Notes: generated from the letters alone by a model not told the origin. Shown: positions 1 to 7,015, counted from the stretch's first letter. The stretch: 10,581 nucleotides of DNA from Candidatus Omnitrophota bacterium (GCA_016789035.1 JAEUSC010000112.1:1-10581), one strand, 5' to 3'. Program-made: numbers and translations.

Positions 1-381
1 CTCCACCTTCACATCAAAGAAGTATCCTGTGTTATAAAGTCTTTTTAAGTCATCACTCACAACGTTTTCAATATACTCCTGTCCAATGCGGGTTTTAATT
101 TTTGATAAAATTGCCGCAACACCAATAGATTTATTGCCCAATATTTCAATCGACTTGACAGTTTTGGAAATGGCAGTCAAAGGGCCTGGGTCAAGAGATT
201 CAGGAGCGTTAGCAGAACTGTCACTGCTTACAGTGGCGTCTTCTGGAGGACTTAAAGGCTCAGCAATTTCATTGGTTACAACAGCATTATCCTTTGCTGC
301 TTCTTGGCCAAATGAAACAACCGAACCTACGCTTAGAAACAAAACTGATAGGAAAAATAATTTGATGGATGTGTTTTTCAT
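1..381 (-). CDS. bamA: BamA-like outer-membrane assembly factor (Omp85), N-terminal part only
   Basis: The first 127 residues are visible; the gene runs off the left edge. Residues 1-25 look like a Sec signal peptide: a basic start (MKNTSIK), a hydrophobic core (LFFLSVLFLSVG) and a likely cleavage near SFGQ. A Ser/Pro/Glu-rich linker follows (about 26-72). From about residue 75 the sequence reads as the first POTRA domain (VKSIEILGNKSI, then KIKTRIGQEY, then DDLKRLYNTGYFFDVKVE), the pattern typical of BamA. In the family, POTRA domains sit in the periplasm and hand unfolded beta-barrel proteins to the C-terminal 16-strand barrel. The barrel is outside the window, so a related Omp85 protein (TamA type) is possible, but POTRA1 right after a short linker favours BamA. 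The ATG at 381 is the only start that keeps the signal peptide whole. It has no clear Shine-Dalgarno sequence and lies about 17 bases after the predicted transcription start. Confidence 0.82.
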   Translation of the reverse strand, partial: MKNTSIKLFFLSVLFLSVGSVVSFGQEAAKDNAVVTNEIAEPLSPPEDATVSSDSSANAPESLDPGPLTAISKTVKSIEILGNKSIGVAAILSKIKTRIGQEYIENVVSDDLKRLYNTGYFFDVKVE

Positions 382-404
382 GTGAGTGCTTTTAATTGAG
401 TTTG

Positions 405-433
405 ATTATATTGAGGAAAAAATTTAATGTCAA
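405..433 (-). promoter_or_regulatory. Consensus sigma-70-type promoter of the bamA-like gene
   Basis: On the minus strand a perfect -35 (TTGACA, 428-433) and a perfect -10 (TATAAT, 405-410) are separated by exactly 17 bases. They lie in the 79-base gap between the dnaB stop and the bamA-like start. Transcription would begin near position 398, giving a leader of only about 17 bases. This implies that bamA is transcribed independently of the dnaB unit. No convincing rho-independent terminator is visible between dnaB and this promoter. Confidence 0.8.
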
Positions 434-460
434 TCTAAGATACAAGTATTTTATATAAAA

Positions 461-1801
461 TTAGACTTCTTGATGGACAGTTTCCAGATTCGCGAATTTA
501 ACAAACTCTTTAAAGAACTTCAACTTTACCGTCCCTACTGGTCCGTTGCGCTGTTTCGCAATAATGATATCCGCAATCCCGCGATTCTCGTCGGTGGGAG
601 TGTAATATTCTTCTCGCATCAAAAGGACAACCACATCCGCATCCTGTTCAATCGCACCTGACTCACGAAGGTCCGATAACTGTGGGCGGTGATCCTGGCG
701 GCTCTCAACCGCGCGCGATAACTGGCTGAGCGCAATAATCGGCACCTGCAATTCGCGGGCGAGCGCCTTGAGTGAACGTGAAATTTCGGAAATCTCCTGC
801 TGACGACTTTCACTGCGGCTAGAGGCACGCATGAGCTGAAGATAATCCAAAACCACAAGTTGAATATCCTGACTTGCCTTCAAACGCCGGGCTTTGGCGC
901 GTAATTCAAGAACACTGATCGCTGGCGTATCATCGATGAAGAACGGAACGTTTGAAAGACGGCTGGCGGCTTTTGTCAAAAGCGGCCACTCCGACGGAGA
1001 AAGAAATCCTGTACGAACCTTATGCGCATCCACGCCCGCCTGAGAACATAGCATACGTTGTACAAGAGATTCCTTTGACATTTCTAGCGAGAAGAAAGCC
1101 ACAGGAATCTTCTGATCAATGGCGGCATGCTCAGCGATCGACGCAGCAAAGGCACTTTTTCCCATTGAAGGTCTGGCTGCAACAATAATAAGATCGGACT
1201 TCTGCAAACCAGATGTCATTTCATCAAACTTATAGAAGCCCGTCGGCACGCCTGTCACACTCTGTTTCTTTTTATAGAGATTATCGATGACCTCCATCGT
1301 CTCTTTTAAAATGTCCTTGATGTGTGCAGCTTCCTGCTTTTGTCGGGCCGTTGCGATTTCAAAAATCAGTTGTTCTGCCGAATCCACAAGCTCTTCAACA
1401 TCGACACCCTTTTCATAACTGCGACTAATGATCTCCGTAGCATTTTTGATTAATTTTCTCTGGATTCCCTTTTCCTTAACAATACCCGCATAATATTTGA
1501 CGTTCGCAGATGAAGGAACATGGTCGATTAGCTTTGTTAAATAGCTCACTCCTCCGACCGAATCGATAAGACCCTGAGATTTTAAATGGTCTGAAAGTGT
1601 TATAAAATCAACGTTCTTACGGTTGGAATAGAGATCAACGATGGAAGTGAATATTTTCTGGTGGGAGGTTTCGTAAAAATAAGAGCTATCGATGTGCTCA
1701 ATGGCCACACCGATAGCCTCATCATCAATCATCATGGCCCCGAGAACCGCGCGTTCAGCCTCGGTGCTTTGCGGTGGAACTCTTACTTCTTCGTCACCCA
1801 T
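461..1801 (-). CDS. dnaB: Replicative DNA helicase DnaB
   Basis: 446 residues, the usual length for the hexameric helicase that unwinds DNA at the replication fork and recruits primase. The N-terminal helical domain (about 8-108) opens with VPPQSTEAERAVLGAMM. The RecA-like ATPase domain (about 185-440) has Walker A ARPSMGKS (209-216), the catalytic glutamate in FFSLEM (E240), Walker B VVLDYLQLM (316-324), the ALSQLSRAVESR segment (357-368), SDLRESGAIEQDADVV (376-391) and the late AKQRNGPVGTV block (415-425). No intein is present. The Walker A ends in Ser where Thr is more common, a conservative change. The ATG at 1801 lies inside the end of rplI (19-base overlap), with GGAAAA a few bases upstream as a possible ribosome site, so translation is probably coupled to rplI. 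dnaB is the last gene of the rpsF-ssb-rpsR-rplI-dnaB run. Confidence 0.97.
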   Translation of the reverse strand: MGDEEVRVPPQSTEAERAVLGAMMIDDEAIGVAIEHIDSSYFYETSHQKIFTSIVDLYSNRKNVDFITLSDHLKSQGLIDSVGGVSYLTKLIDHVPSSANVKYYAGIVKEKGIQRKLIKNATEIISRSYEKGVDVEELVDSAEQLIFEIATARQKQEAAHIKDILKETMEVIDNLYKKKQSVTGVPTGFYKFDEMTSGLQKSDLIIVAARPSMGKSAFAASIAEHAAIDQKIPVAFFSLEMSKESLVQRMLCSQAGVDAHKVRTGFLSPSEWPLLTKAASRLSNVPFFIDDTPAISVLELRAKARRLKASQDIQLVVLDYLQLMRASSRSESRQQEISEISRSLKALARELQVPIIALSQLSRAVESRQDHRPQLSDLRESGAIEQDADVVVLLMREEYYTPTDENRGIADIIIAKQRNGPVGTVKLKFFKEFVKFANLETVHQEV

Positions 1802-2226
1802 AATCGGAATTTTCCTTTTACTTCCGGATGCAAATTAATCCCGATTTCAAATATACCTAATTCGTCGATTGGCTTTTCAATGACTAACTGATGCCGCTCA
1901 AACGTGTAACCCTCTTGCTCAAGGCCGTTAAGAATTTCTGTTTCAGTGACAGATCCATAAAGCTTATCAAGATCATTGACTTCAACCGCGATGGTAATCG
2001 AGACCTTTGCTAATTTCTCAGCGACAGCTCTGGCTTCTTTTTTGCGTTCCTCATAGGCAGCCGCCTCCTTAGCTTTTAACAAGGCAACTCTTTTGAGATT
2101 TCCTGCAGTGGCTGCGATGCCCATGTTTTTTGGCAACAGGTAATTTCTAGCAAATCCATCTTTAACTTTAACTACGTCTCCTACACGGCCCAATTTATCA
2201 ACGTTCTGTGAAAGAATAATTTCCAT
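1783..2226 (-). CDS. rplI: Large ribosomal subunit protein bL9
   Basis: 147 residues, close to the 149 of E. coli bL9. The N-terminal 23S-rRNA-binding domain carries the family signature GDVVKVKDGFARNYLLP (16-32). A long Lys/Ala/Glu-rich connecting helix follows (about 41-75), then the C-terminal domain with DKLYGSVT (87-94) and the closing KGKFRLWV. bL9 sits at the base of the L1 stalk and helps reading-frame fidelity. It starts 2 bases after the rpsR stop, with AGGAAA inside the end of rpsR as ribosome site, and its last codons overlap the start of dnaB. This is the standard bacterial rpsR-rplI-dnaB arrangement. Confidence 0.97.
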   Translation of the reverse strand: MEIILSQNVDKLGRVGDVVKVKDGFARNYLLPKNMGIAATAGNLKRVALLKAKEAAAYEERKKEARAVAEKLAKVSITIAVEVNDLDKLYGSVTETEILNGLEQEGYTFERHQLVIEKPIDELGIFEIGINLHPEVKGKFRLWVTKK

Positions 2227-2228
2227 GA

Positions 2229-2564
2229 CTATTTCCTTTTTGCTGATCCGACAGATAACAACCCCAGATAACGCGCCCGCTTGATAGCGATGCTGACCGC
2301 TCTTTGTTCCTTAGCGGAAATGCCGCTGAACCGACGGGAGACCATCTTGCCTCGTTCCGTCACAAACTTCTGAAGCAAAGCGATATTTTTATAGTCAATC
2401 GACTCCTGTGATGGAATTTGAAATCTGGCACCGCGTGACATCCTGCGATCCCCACCACGGTCGAAACCACGGTCATCATCTCCGCCACGATTACGATCCA
2501 TCGACCCTCTGCGTCCTCCACCCCTATTGTCTGCTGACCTACGACCCATTTTACGTTCTTCCAA
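2229..2564 (-). CDS. rpsR: Small ribosomal subunit protein bS18 with long Arg/Gly/Asp-rich N-terminal extension
   Basis: The conserved core is residues 57-111 ([42 protein letters not shown]), matching bS18, which binds 16S rRNA in the platform as a dimer with bS6. There is no zinc-type cysteine cluster, so this is the cysteine-free form. Residues 1-45 are an unusual low-complexity extension rich in Arg, Gly and Asp, making the protein 111 residues against about 75 in E. coli. I chose the TTG at 2564 because AAGGAGG sits 6 bases upstream. The ATG at 2549 is 21 bases from that site, and the ATG at 2569 is out of frame and too close to it. Starting at 2549 would shorten the protein by five residues and keep most of the extension. 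Confidence 0.93.
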   Translation of the reverse strand: MEERKMGRRSADNRGGGRRGSMDRNRGGDDDRGFDRGGDRRMSRGARFQIPSQESIDYKNIALLQKFVTERGKMVSRRFSGISAKEQRAVSIAIKRARYLGLLSVGSAKRK

Positions 2565-2569
2565 TGCAT

Positions 2570-2576
2570 TCCTCCT
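2570..2576 (-). promoter_or_regulatory. Strong ribosome binding site that selects a TTG start for rpsR
   Basis: Read on the minus strand, positions 2576-2570 are AAGGAGG, nearly a full anti-16S match and one of the best in the window. Six bases separate it from TTG (2564-2562). An ATG at 2569-2567 lies between them in another frame, only 1 base after the Shine-Dalgarno, which is too close for efficient use. Confidence 0.7.
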
Positions 2577-2618
2577 TAATTATGACCACCTGATTATTAT
2601 GCTGTGATCGTCGAAAAA

Positions 2619-3065
2619 TTATTCTTCCCACGCTATATCTTCAGGGCTGATGACATCTTCCTGAACATCCCCCACACCCGCTCCTTTGGCAGCGACAACT
2701 TCCTGCGCAACTTCACTGGAAGGCTCCATCCCTTTTGGACCTCCGAGAAACTGAATGCGTTCAGCACGCACATCAATCGTGCTTCGCTTCTGCTTGTCTG
2801 TGGTCTCCCAAGAACGAGATTGCAAAATACCTTCAACAAAAATCTGACGACCCTTTTGTAAATATTGATTGCAGATTTCCGCTTGCTTATCCCAAGCTGT
2901 CACTGTCACAAAACACGTATCTTCCTTTAGTTCACCTGTTCTGTCCTTAAAACGACGATTGACAGCAATGCGCAAATTTGTAACCGCTGTCCCATTTGGT
3001 GTGTATCGCAATTCCGGATCTTTTGTTAAATTGCCAATCAGTAATACCTTATTTAAACTCGCCAT
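2619..3065 (-). CDS. ssb: Single-stranded DNA-binding protein SSB
   Basis: 148 residues. The OB-fold DNA-binding domain covers about 1-108 (NKVLLIGNLTKDPELRYTPNG, NLRIAVNRRFKD, FVTVTAWDKQAE, KGRQIFVEGILQSRSWE, ERIQFLG), and the protein would form the usual tetramer that coats single-stranded DNA. A short Gly/Ala/Glu linker follows (109-138). The C-terminus is ISPEDIAWEE. Most bacterial SSBs end in an acidic tip finishing with Asp-Ile-Pro-Phe, which docks repair and replication partners; here the Pro-Phe is replaced by Ala-Trp and two Glu follow. The gene lies 46 bases after rpsF and 54 before rpsR, the classic place for ssb. AAAGG 8 bases upstream supports the ATG at 3065. Confidence 0.96.
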   Translation of the reverse strand: MASLNKVLLIGNLTKDPELRYTPNGTAVTNLRIAVNRRFKDRTGELKEDTCFVTVTAWDKQAEICNQYLQKGRQIFVEGILQSRSWETTDKQKRSTIDVRAERIQFLGGPKGMEPSSEVAQEVVAAKGAGVGDVQEDVISPEDIAWEE

Positions 3066-3111
3066 CTTAGGAACCTTTCTTTATGGAGTTATGAAATAGC
3101 ACCCTAAGCCG

Positions 3112-3417
3112 TTAAGCTTTAGTTTTTTGATTTTTTACAGCGATGATCATGAAGCGCAAAACGCGTTCATTGAGTCTTAGTGATTGACGAATTTTGGTGG
3201 AAGCACTTCCTCGGCCTTCCCAGTTGATCATGTAATATGTTCCGTCCTGAGTTTTTTTAATGGGAAAAGAAATTTTTTGACGCTCAAACCAGACTGCTGA
3301 GTTAATGACTTTCCCTTCAGCTTTTGCAACCGTATCCACGACCTGCTTGTTGACCTCTTCCTTAGCTTCAGGAGCTAAATGGGCATCAACGATGTATACC
3401 AATTCATACTTATTCAT
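3112..3417 (-). CDS. rpsF: Small ribosomal subunit protein bS6
   Basis: 101 residues from the second of two adjacent ATGs. The sequence begins MNKYELVYIVDAHL, typical of bS6, and continues with the ferredoxin-like fold seen in FPIKKTQDGTYYMINWEG and NERVLRFMII. bS6 pairs with bS18 on the 30S platform; rpsR is two genes downstream. Starting at 3417 puts AAGGA 6 bases upstream, whereas the ATG at 3420 would leave only 3 bases. The start overlaps the end of pth by 8 bases (11 if 3420 is used), which suggests coupled translation. The known S6:S18 leader motif is not apparent just upstream, where the sequence is pth coding. Confidence 0.95.
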   Translation of the reverse strand: MNKYELVYIVDAHLAPEAKEEVNKQVVDTVAKAEGKVINSAVWFERQKISFPIKKTQDGTYYMINWEGRGSASTKIRQSLRLNERVLRFMIIAVKNQKTKA

Positions 3418-3997
3418 CATCTTTCCTTTTGTTAAATTGACTCATTGCTTCATCCACACCATGTTTAACCCAAACCTGACAACATTCAACCGCTGTTTTC
3501 AAATAACTTTCTAGTTTTCCTTGTTCTTCTTTGTTGAATTGATCGAGAACGAAATCCACTGTTTGACTCTGATTTGTCGGACGGCCGATCCCCCCACGCA
3601 ATCGCGGAAATTCCGAAGAATTTACAGAACCGATGATCGATTTTAGACCGTTATGTCCTCCCGCACTGCCTTTGGCTCTTAAGCGAACCTGCCCAAATGG
3701 AAGATCGAGATCATCACAAACTACCAGCATATGCGCAAGCGCTAGGCTTTTCCTTTCAAACATTAGCCCCACAGCCTGACCGGACAAATTCATATAAGTC
3801 AATGGCAATAACAAATAACAGACTTTCTCACAATCAACATATTTAGCAACCAACCCTTTAAACGCATCATCCCGTTTAAATTTTATTCCCCAATCAGCTG
3901 CTAACTTTTCAACAACCAAAAACCCCCAATTATGACGGGTCCAACGATACTTTTCCTCGGGGTTTCCCAACCCAACAATTAAACATGTGTCGGCCAT
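3410..3997 (-). CDS. pth: Peptidyl-tRNA hydrolase
   Basis: 195 residues, normal length. The enzyme frees stalled peptidyl-tRNAs by cleaving the ester bond between peptide and tRNA in the cytoplasm. The active-site residues are all present: Asn12 in GLGNP, His22 in TRHNWGF (catalytic base), Asn70 in LTYMNLSG, Asp95 in VVCDDLDLP and Asn116 in SAGGHNGL. The FPRLRGGIGRP segment is also typical. The ATG at 3997 has no good Shine-Dalgarno sequence and lies 39 bases after the rplY stop; no earlier in-frame start gives a family-like N-terminus. The rplY-pth pair is a very common bacterial arrangement. Confidence 0.97.
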   Translation of the reverse strand: MADTCLIVGLGNPEEKYRWTRHNWGFLVVEKLAADWGIKFKRDDAFKGLVAKYVDCEKVCYLLLPLTYMNLSGQAVGLMFERKSLALAHMLVVCDDLDLPFGQVRLRAKGSAGGHNGLKSIIGSVNSSEFPRLRGGIGRPTNQSQTVDFVLDQFNKEEQGKLESYLKTAVECCQVWVKHGVDEAMSQFNKRKDDE

Positions 3998-4036
3998 TAG
4001 TTTTCACTATATAAGAAAATTTGCTCGATCCCTTGG

Positions 4037-4738
4037 TTACTTTTTCTTGTCCTCCGACTTTTTAGCAGCGTCCCCGCCAGCGGCCTTAGGATCTTCTTCT
4101 TTCTTCTTTTCCTTGATAACTTCAACTTCCGCCGGGGCGGCAGCTTGATCTTCAGGTTTGATCTCTTGGGTGGAACCAGCGATGGACACAACAACAGACT
4201 CAGAATCTTGCGCAGCGCGTACACCTGATGGCAATTTAAGATCTTTTACGTGAATTGCATCATGGATACCTAAATTGGAAATATCCACTTCAATATGGTG
4301 TGGAATATTAGTCGGTAAACACACAACTTCCAACTCCCAAAGGTGATGCTCCAGCGTTCCACTGTCGCGCTTGACGCCGATAGCTTCGCCGCGGGTCACG
4401 ATTGTAACCTTGACATTAATTTCTTTAGTTAAATCGATGCGGTGAAAATCGATATGGAGGATTTGATCCCCAACAGGATGGATCTGAACATCGCGGACAA
4501 TGGCCGGATAATCAGTAACTTTCTTTCCCCCATCAGTGAGGTTCAGGTGAAAAATCACGTTCTCGCCTTGATGTTGACGGGCGATGCGTTCATAAATTTT
4601 TCGATCGGCTTGAATGGCTGCAGGCTCTTGACCGGCTCCATAAACAACGGCAGGAATAAAATTTTGCCTTCTCGTCTTTCGCACTTCATTCGACCCTGTT
4701 TTCTTTCGTAACTGTACGTCTAACTGAATTTGTTCCAT
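4037..4738 (-). CDS. rplY: Large ribosomal subunit protein bL25, CTC/TL5 long form
   Basis: 233 residues, the long form (CTC of Bacillus, TL5 of Thermus) rather than the short E. coli bL25. Residues 1-95 form the 5S-rRNA-binding domain (LRKKTGSNEVRKTRRQNFIPAVVYG at the start, then VQIHPVGDQILHIDFHRID). Residues about 100-188 form the C-terminal beta domain (IPHHIEVDISNLGIHDAIHVKDLKLP). The last 40 or so residues are a disordered Ala/Glu/Lys tail ending SEDKKK. The ATG at 4738 has GAGGG about 8 bases upstream, and the gene lies 14 bases after prs. The prs-rplY-pth order is conserved in many bacteria. Confidence 0.96.
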   Translation of the reverse strand: MEQIQLDVQLRKKTGSNEVRKTRRQNFIPAVVYGAGQEPAAIQADRKIYERIARQHQGENVIFHLNLTDGGKKVTDYPAIVRDVQIHPVGDQILHIDFHRIDLTKEINVKVTIVTRGEAIGVKRDSGTLEHHLWELEVVCLPTNIPHHIEVDISNLGIHDAIHVKDLKLPSGVRAAQDSESVVVSIAGSTQEIKPEDQAAAPAEVEVIKEKKKEEDPKAAGGDAAKKSEDKKK

Positions 4739-4752
4739 GCCACTACCCTCTT

Positions 4753-5700
4753 TTATTTCGGTTCTTCAAATAAACTACTAATTGATTCCTCGTTGTGAAT
4801 ACGCTGTATCGCGTCCGCCAAAAGCTGCGCCACCGACAAGACTTTAACTTTTGGATTTTTTTCTGGATTTTTTAACGGAATACTATCGGTAACAACAACT
4901 TCTTTTAAAACATCACAATTGCGAATTCGGTCAAGTGCAGGGCCAGATAAGATGCCATGGCTAACCGCCGCATATAAACTTTTGACTCCCTTTTTCTTTA
5001 AAACATCAGCAGCCTCAATCATTGACCCCCCGGTTGCGACAATATCGTCCACCATAATCGCATTTTTCCCGCGAACATTTCCCAACACATGCATAACTTC
5101 TGTTTTTTCAGGAGAAGCCCGACGTTTATCCACAATTGCGAGTCCAGCACCTAAGCGTTTTGCGTACGCTCTAGCCATCTTTAGACCGCCGACATCCGGG
5201 GTAACAATGACAGTATTTTTTAATTTCTTACTTAAAAAATAATCACAGAGAACATTAATCGCGTATAAATGATCAACCGGAATATCAAAAAAACCCTGAA
5301 TCTGGTTTGCGTGCAGATCCATACACAATACCCGGTTGGTTCCTGCAGCTGCTATCAAATTAGCAACAAGCTTAGCAGTAATAGGAACACGGGGCTGATC
5401 TTTCCGGTCTTGGCGCGCATATCCATAGTAAGGAATAACAGCTGTTATTCGCTTTGCCGAAGCCCTGCGGGCCGCATCAATGAGAATAAGCAATTCCATT
5501 AAATTTTCATTCGTCGGTGGGCATGTCGGCTGGATGATAAAAACATCTTTACCGCGAATGTTTTCCTTGATTTGGACCCTGATTTCTCCTTCACTAAATC
5601 TGCCTACCAAAACCTCTGTGATTGGCATCGCCAATGCCTGACAAATATCTTGGGCTAACTTTTGATTTGCATTTCCACAAAAAATGGATAACCCGTTCAT
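4753..5700 (-). CDS. prs: Ribose-phosphate pyrophosphokinase (PRPP synthetase)
   Basis: 315 residues, equal to class I Prs. It transfers pyrophosphate from ATP to ribose-5-phosphate to make PRPP for nucleotide, histidine and tryptophan synthesis. Visible motifs are GNANQKLA near the start, GRFSEGEIRVQI (33-44), the ATP-site YGYARQDRK (92-100), the metal-binding DLH (128-130), the catalytic loop KRR (192-194), the PRPP-binding VDDIVATGGS (217-226) and the C-terminal NEESIS. The gene starts 1 base after the glmU stop (TAG, T, ATG), so reinitiation is likely. HisG, which uses PRPP, heads the same strand run. All key residues are present. Confidence 0.97.
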   Translation of the reverse strand: MNGLSIFCGNANQKLAQDICQALAMPITEVLVGRFSEGEIRVQIKENIRGKDVFIIQPTCPPTNENLMELLILIDAARRASAKRITAVIPYYGYARQDRKDQPRVPITAKLVANLIAAAGTNRVLCMDLHANQIQGFFDIPVDHLYAINVLCDYFLSKKLKNTVIVTPDVGGLKMARAYAKRLGAGLAIVDKRRASPEKTEVMHVLGNVRGKNAIMVDDIVATGGSMIEAADVLKKKGVKSLYAAVSHGILSGPALDRIRNCDVLKEVVVTDSIPLKNPEKNPKVKVLSVAQLLADAIQRIHNEESISSLFEEPK

Positions 5701-5701
5701 A

Positions 5702-6982
5702 CTAAACTTTCTTTTGCCGAATTTTTACAAATTCCTTTGAAAAAACTCTTGCAGGCACTCCGACAGCTAATCCACCCGGAGGAATCTTCTTTCCCTTGGT
5801 AACCACACTACCTGCGCCCACCATCGCCCCTGAACCGACAACAACCGGGGCCACCAATATGGAATCTGACCCAATAAAAGCCTGATCCCCGATCAATGTT
5901 TTACTTTTTTCAACTCCGTCATAATTTGCTGTAACGCATCCCGCGCCTATATTGACATTTTCCCCAATATGGGCATCTCCTATAAAGCCAAAATGTTTCA
6001 TGACTGTGCCGCCAGCAATCTTTGACCGAGAAATCTCACCAAAATTCCCGACTTCAACCCGGTTACCGATGACCGTTCCTGGACGAAGACGTGCAAAAGG
6101 TCCTATGGTACATTCAGATCCAATTTTTACACCACCATGAATTACAGTGAACGGGTAGATAACAGTATCCCGCCCAATCTTAACGTCATCATCAATGAAG
6201 GTCGTTTTAGGATCCACAATGGTGACACCTTCCAGCATCAATCTTTTTGTGATTCTTTGACGTAAAATTGATTCACATAGAGCCAAATCTTCGCGTGTAT
6301 TTACGCCAAACGCCACATTGGGATCGTCAGTCACCAAAGTTTCCACTTTGTGACCTTGACTTAACAGAAGCTCAACAATATCGGTCAGATAAAATTCTTT
6401 TTTATTTGGATTTAATTTGACTTGCTTTAACGTTTCAGTCAAAAGCTGAGATTGAAAACAATAAACACCAACATTAATTTCATTAATGCCTACTTCCTCG
6501 AAGGATGCATCTTTGAATTCACGAATGGCAGCGATTCCATTATTTGAATCTCGAATAATCCTTCCATAAGAACCGGCATCAGGAATTTGCGCGGTCAAAA
6601 CAGTACACGCCACTTTTGTTTTCAAATGTTTGCGAATAAGCCTGCGAATAATATCTTTATCCAACAATGGCGTATCTCCACAAAGAATTATGACGTGTCC
6701 TTTGTATCCAATCAACTGAGGCACAACAGAACGAACAGCATCCGCCGTTCCTAAAAGCTGTTTTTGGATAACCACTTCCGCGCGATCGCCGACATAAGTA
6801 GCAACCAACTCACTTTTGTGCCCGACGACAACATATGTTTTCAAAGAACGCAAATATTTGGCTATATCCAAAACATATTGAAGAACAGGTTTACCAGCGA
6901 CTTTGTGTAACACCTTGGGCAGTTCTGATTTCATGCGGGTTCCTTTCCCCGCAGCTAAAATAATTGCCCGAAACTCATCCAT
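5702..6982 (-). CDS. glmU: GlmU-type N-acetylglucosamine-1-phosphate uridyltransferase / acetyltransferase
   Basis: 426 residues, against 456 in E. coli. The N-terminal nucleotidyltransferase domain (about 4-230) has LAAGKGTRMKSELPKVLH (9-26), LLGTADAV (76-83) and CGDTPLL (101-107), and should make UDP-GlcNAc. The C-terminal left-handed beta-helix (about 255-410) has GPFARLRPG, NVNIGAGCVTANYDG and GSDSILVAPV, and would acetylate glucosamine-1-phosphate. His330 (E. coli His363), Arg300, Asn344 and Lys359 are kept, but the positions of E. coli Lys351 and Tyr366 are Ser318 and Phe333. The ATG at 6982 gives the family N-terminus; the frame stays open to 7054, but that extension would run through the tRNA gene and is rejected. 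Its ribosome site is weak (GGGT). Uridyltransferase function is confident; acetyltransferase function is likely but less sure. Confidence 0.9.
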   Translation of the reverse strand: MDEFRAIILAAGKGTRMKSELPKVLHKVAGKPVLQYVLDIAKYLRSLKTYVVVGHKSELVATYVGDRAEVVIQKQLLGTADAVRSVVPQLIGYKGHVIILCGDTPLLDKDIIRRLIRKHLKTKVACTVLTAQIPDAGSYGRIIRDSNNGIAAIREFKDASFEEVGINEINVGVYCFQSQLLTETLKQVKLNPNKKEFYLTDIVELLLSQGHKVETLVTDDPNVAFGVNTREDLALCESILRQRITKRLMLEGVTIVDPKTTFIDDDVKIGRDTVIYPFTVIHGGVKIGSECTIGPFARLRPGTVIGNRVEVGNFGEISRSKIAGGTVMKHFGFIGDAHIGENVNIGAGCVTANYDGVEKSKTLIGDQAFIGSDSILVAPVVVGSGAMVGAGSVVTKGKKIPPGGLAVGVPARVFSKEFVKIRQKKV

Positions 6983-6984
6983 AT

Positions 6985-6998
6985 ATTTACCCGTAAAT
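6985..6998 (-). repeat. Small inverted repeat over the glmU ribosome site
   Basis: ATTTAC and GTAAAT are separated by two bases, giving a practical 5-bp stem with a 4-base loop. It lies 3 to 16 bases upstream of the glmU ATG and covers the only Shine-Dalgarno candidate (GGGT). It may be chance, since the stem is AT-rich and short. Confidence 0.35.
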
Positions 6999-7015
6999 CT
7001 TTCGCGTTTTAGAAA

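Noticed and set aside
86..385. 99-codon plus-strand frame opposite the bamA-like gene
   Set aside because: The minus-strand product has a signal peptide, a linker and a POTRA domain, plus a perfect promoter. The plus-strand frame has no recognisable feature or ribosome site.
440..460. TTTTATATAAAA palindrome after dnaB as a terminator
   Set aside because: It is a purely A/T palindrome without a GC stem, and too weak for intrinsic termination.
2360..2569. 69-codon frame starting at ATG 2569 overlapping rpsR
   Set aside because: It is the +1 shadow of rpsR. Its ATG is only 1 base after the ribosome site, its composition is incoherent, and rpsR is unmistakable in the other frame.
3418..3480. 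S6:S18 autoregulatory RNA motif in front of rpsF
   Set aside because: The region just upstream is pth coding sequence, and I could not find the CCG bulge hairpin. A covariance-model search would settle it.
3997..4224. 75-codon basic frame overlapping the end of rplY
   Set aside because: The Lys/Arg richness comes from reading the Lys/Glu tail of rplY in another frame. The true rplY frame and pth explain the region.
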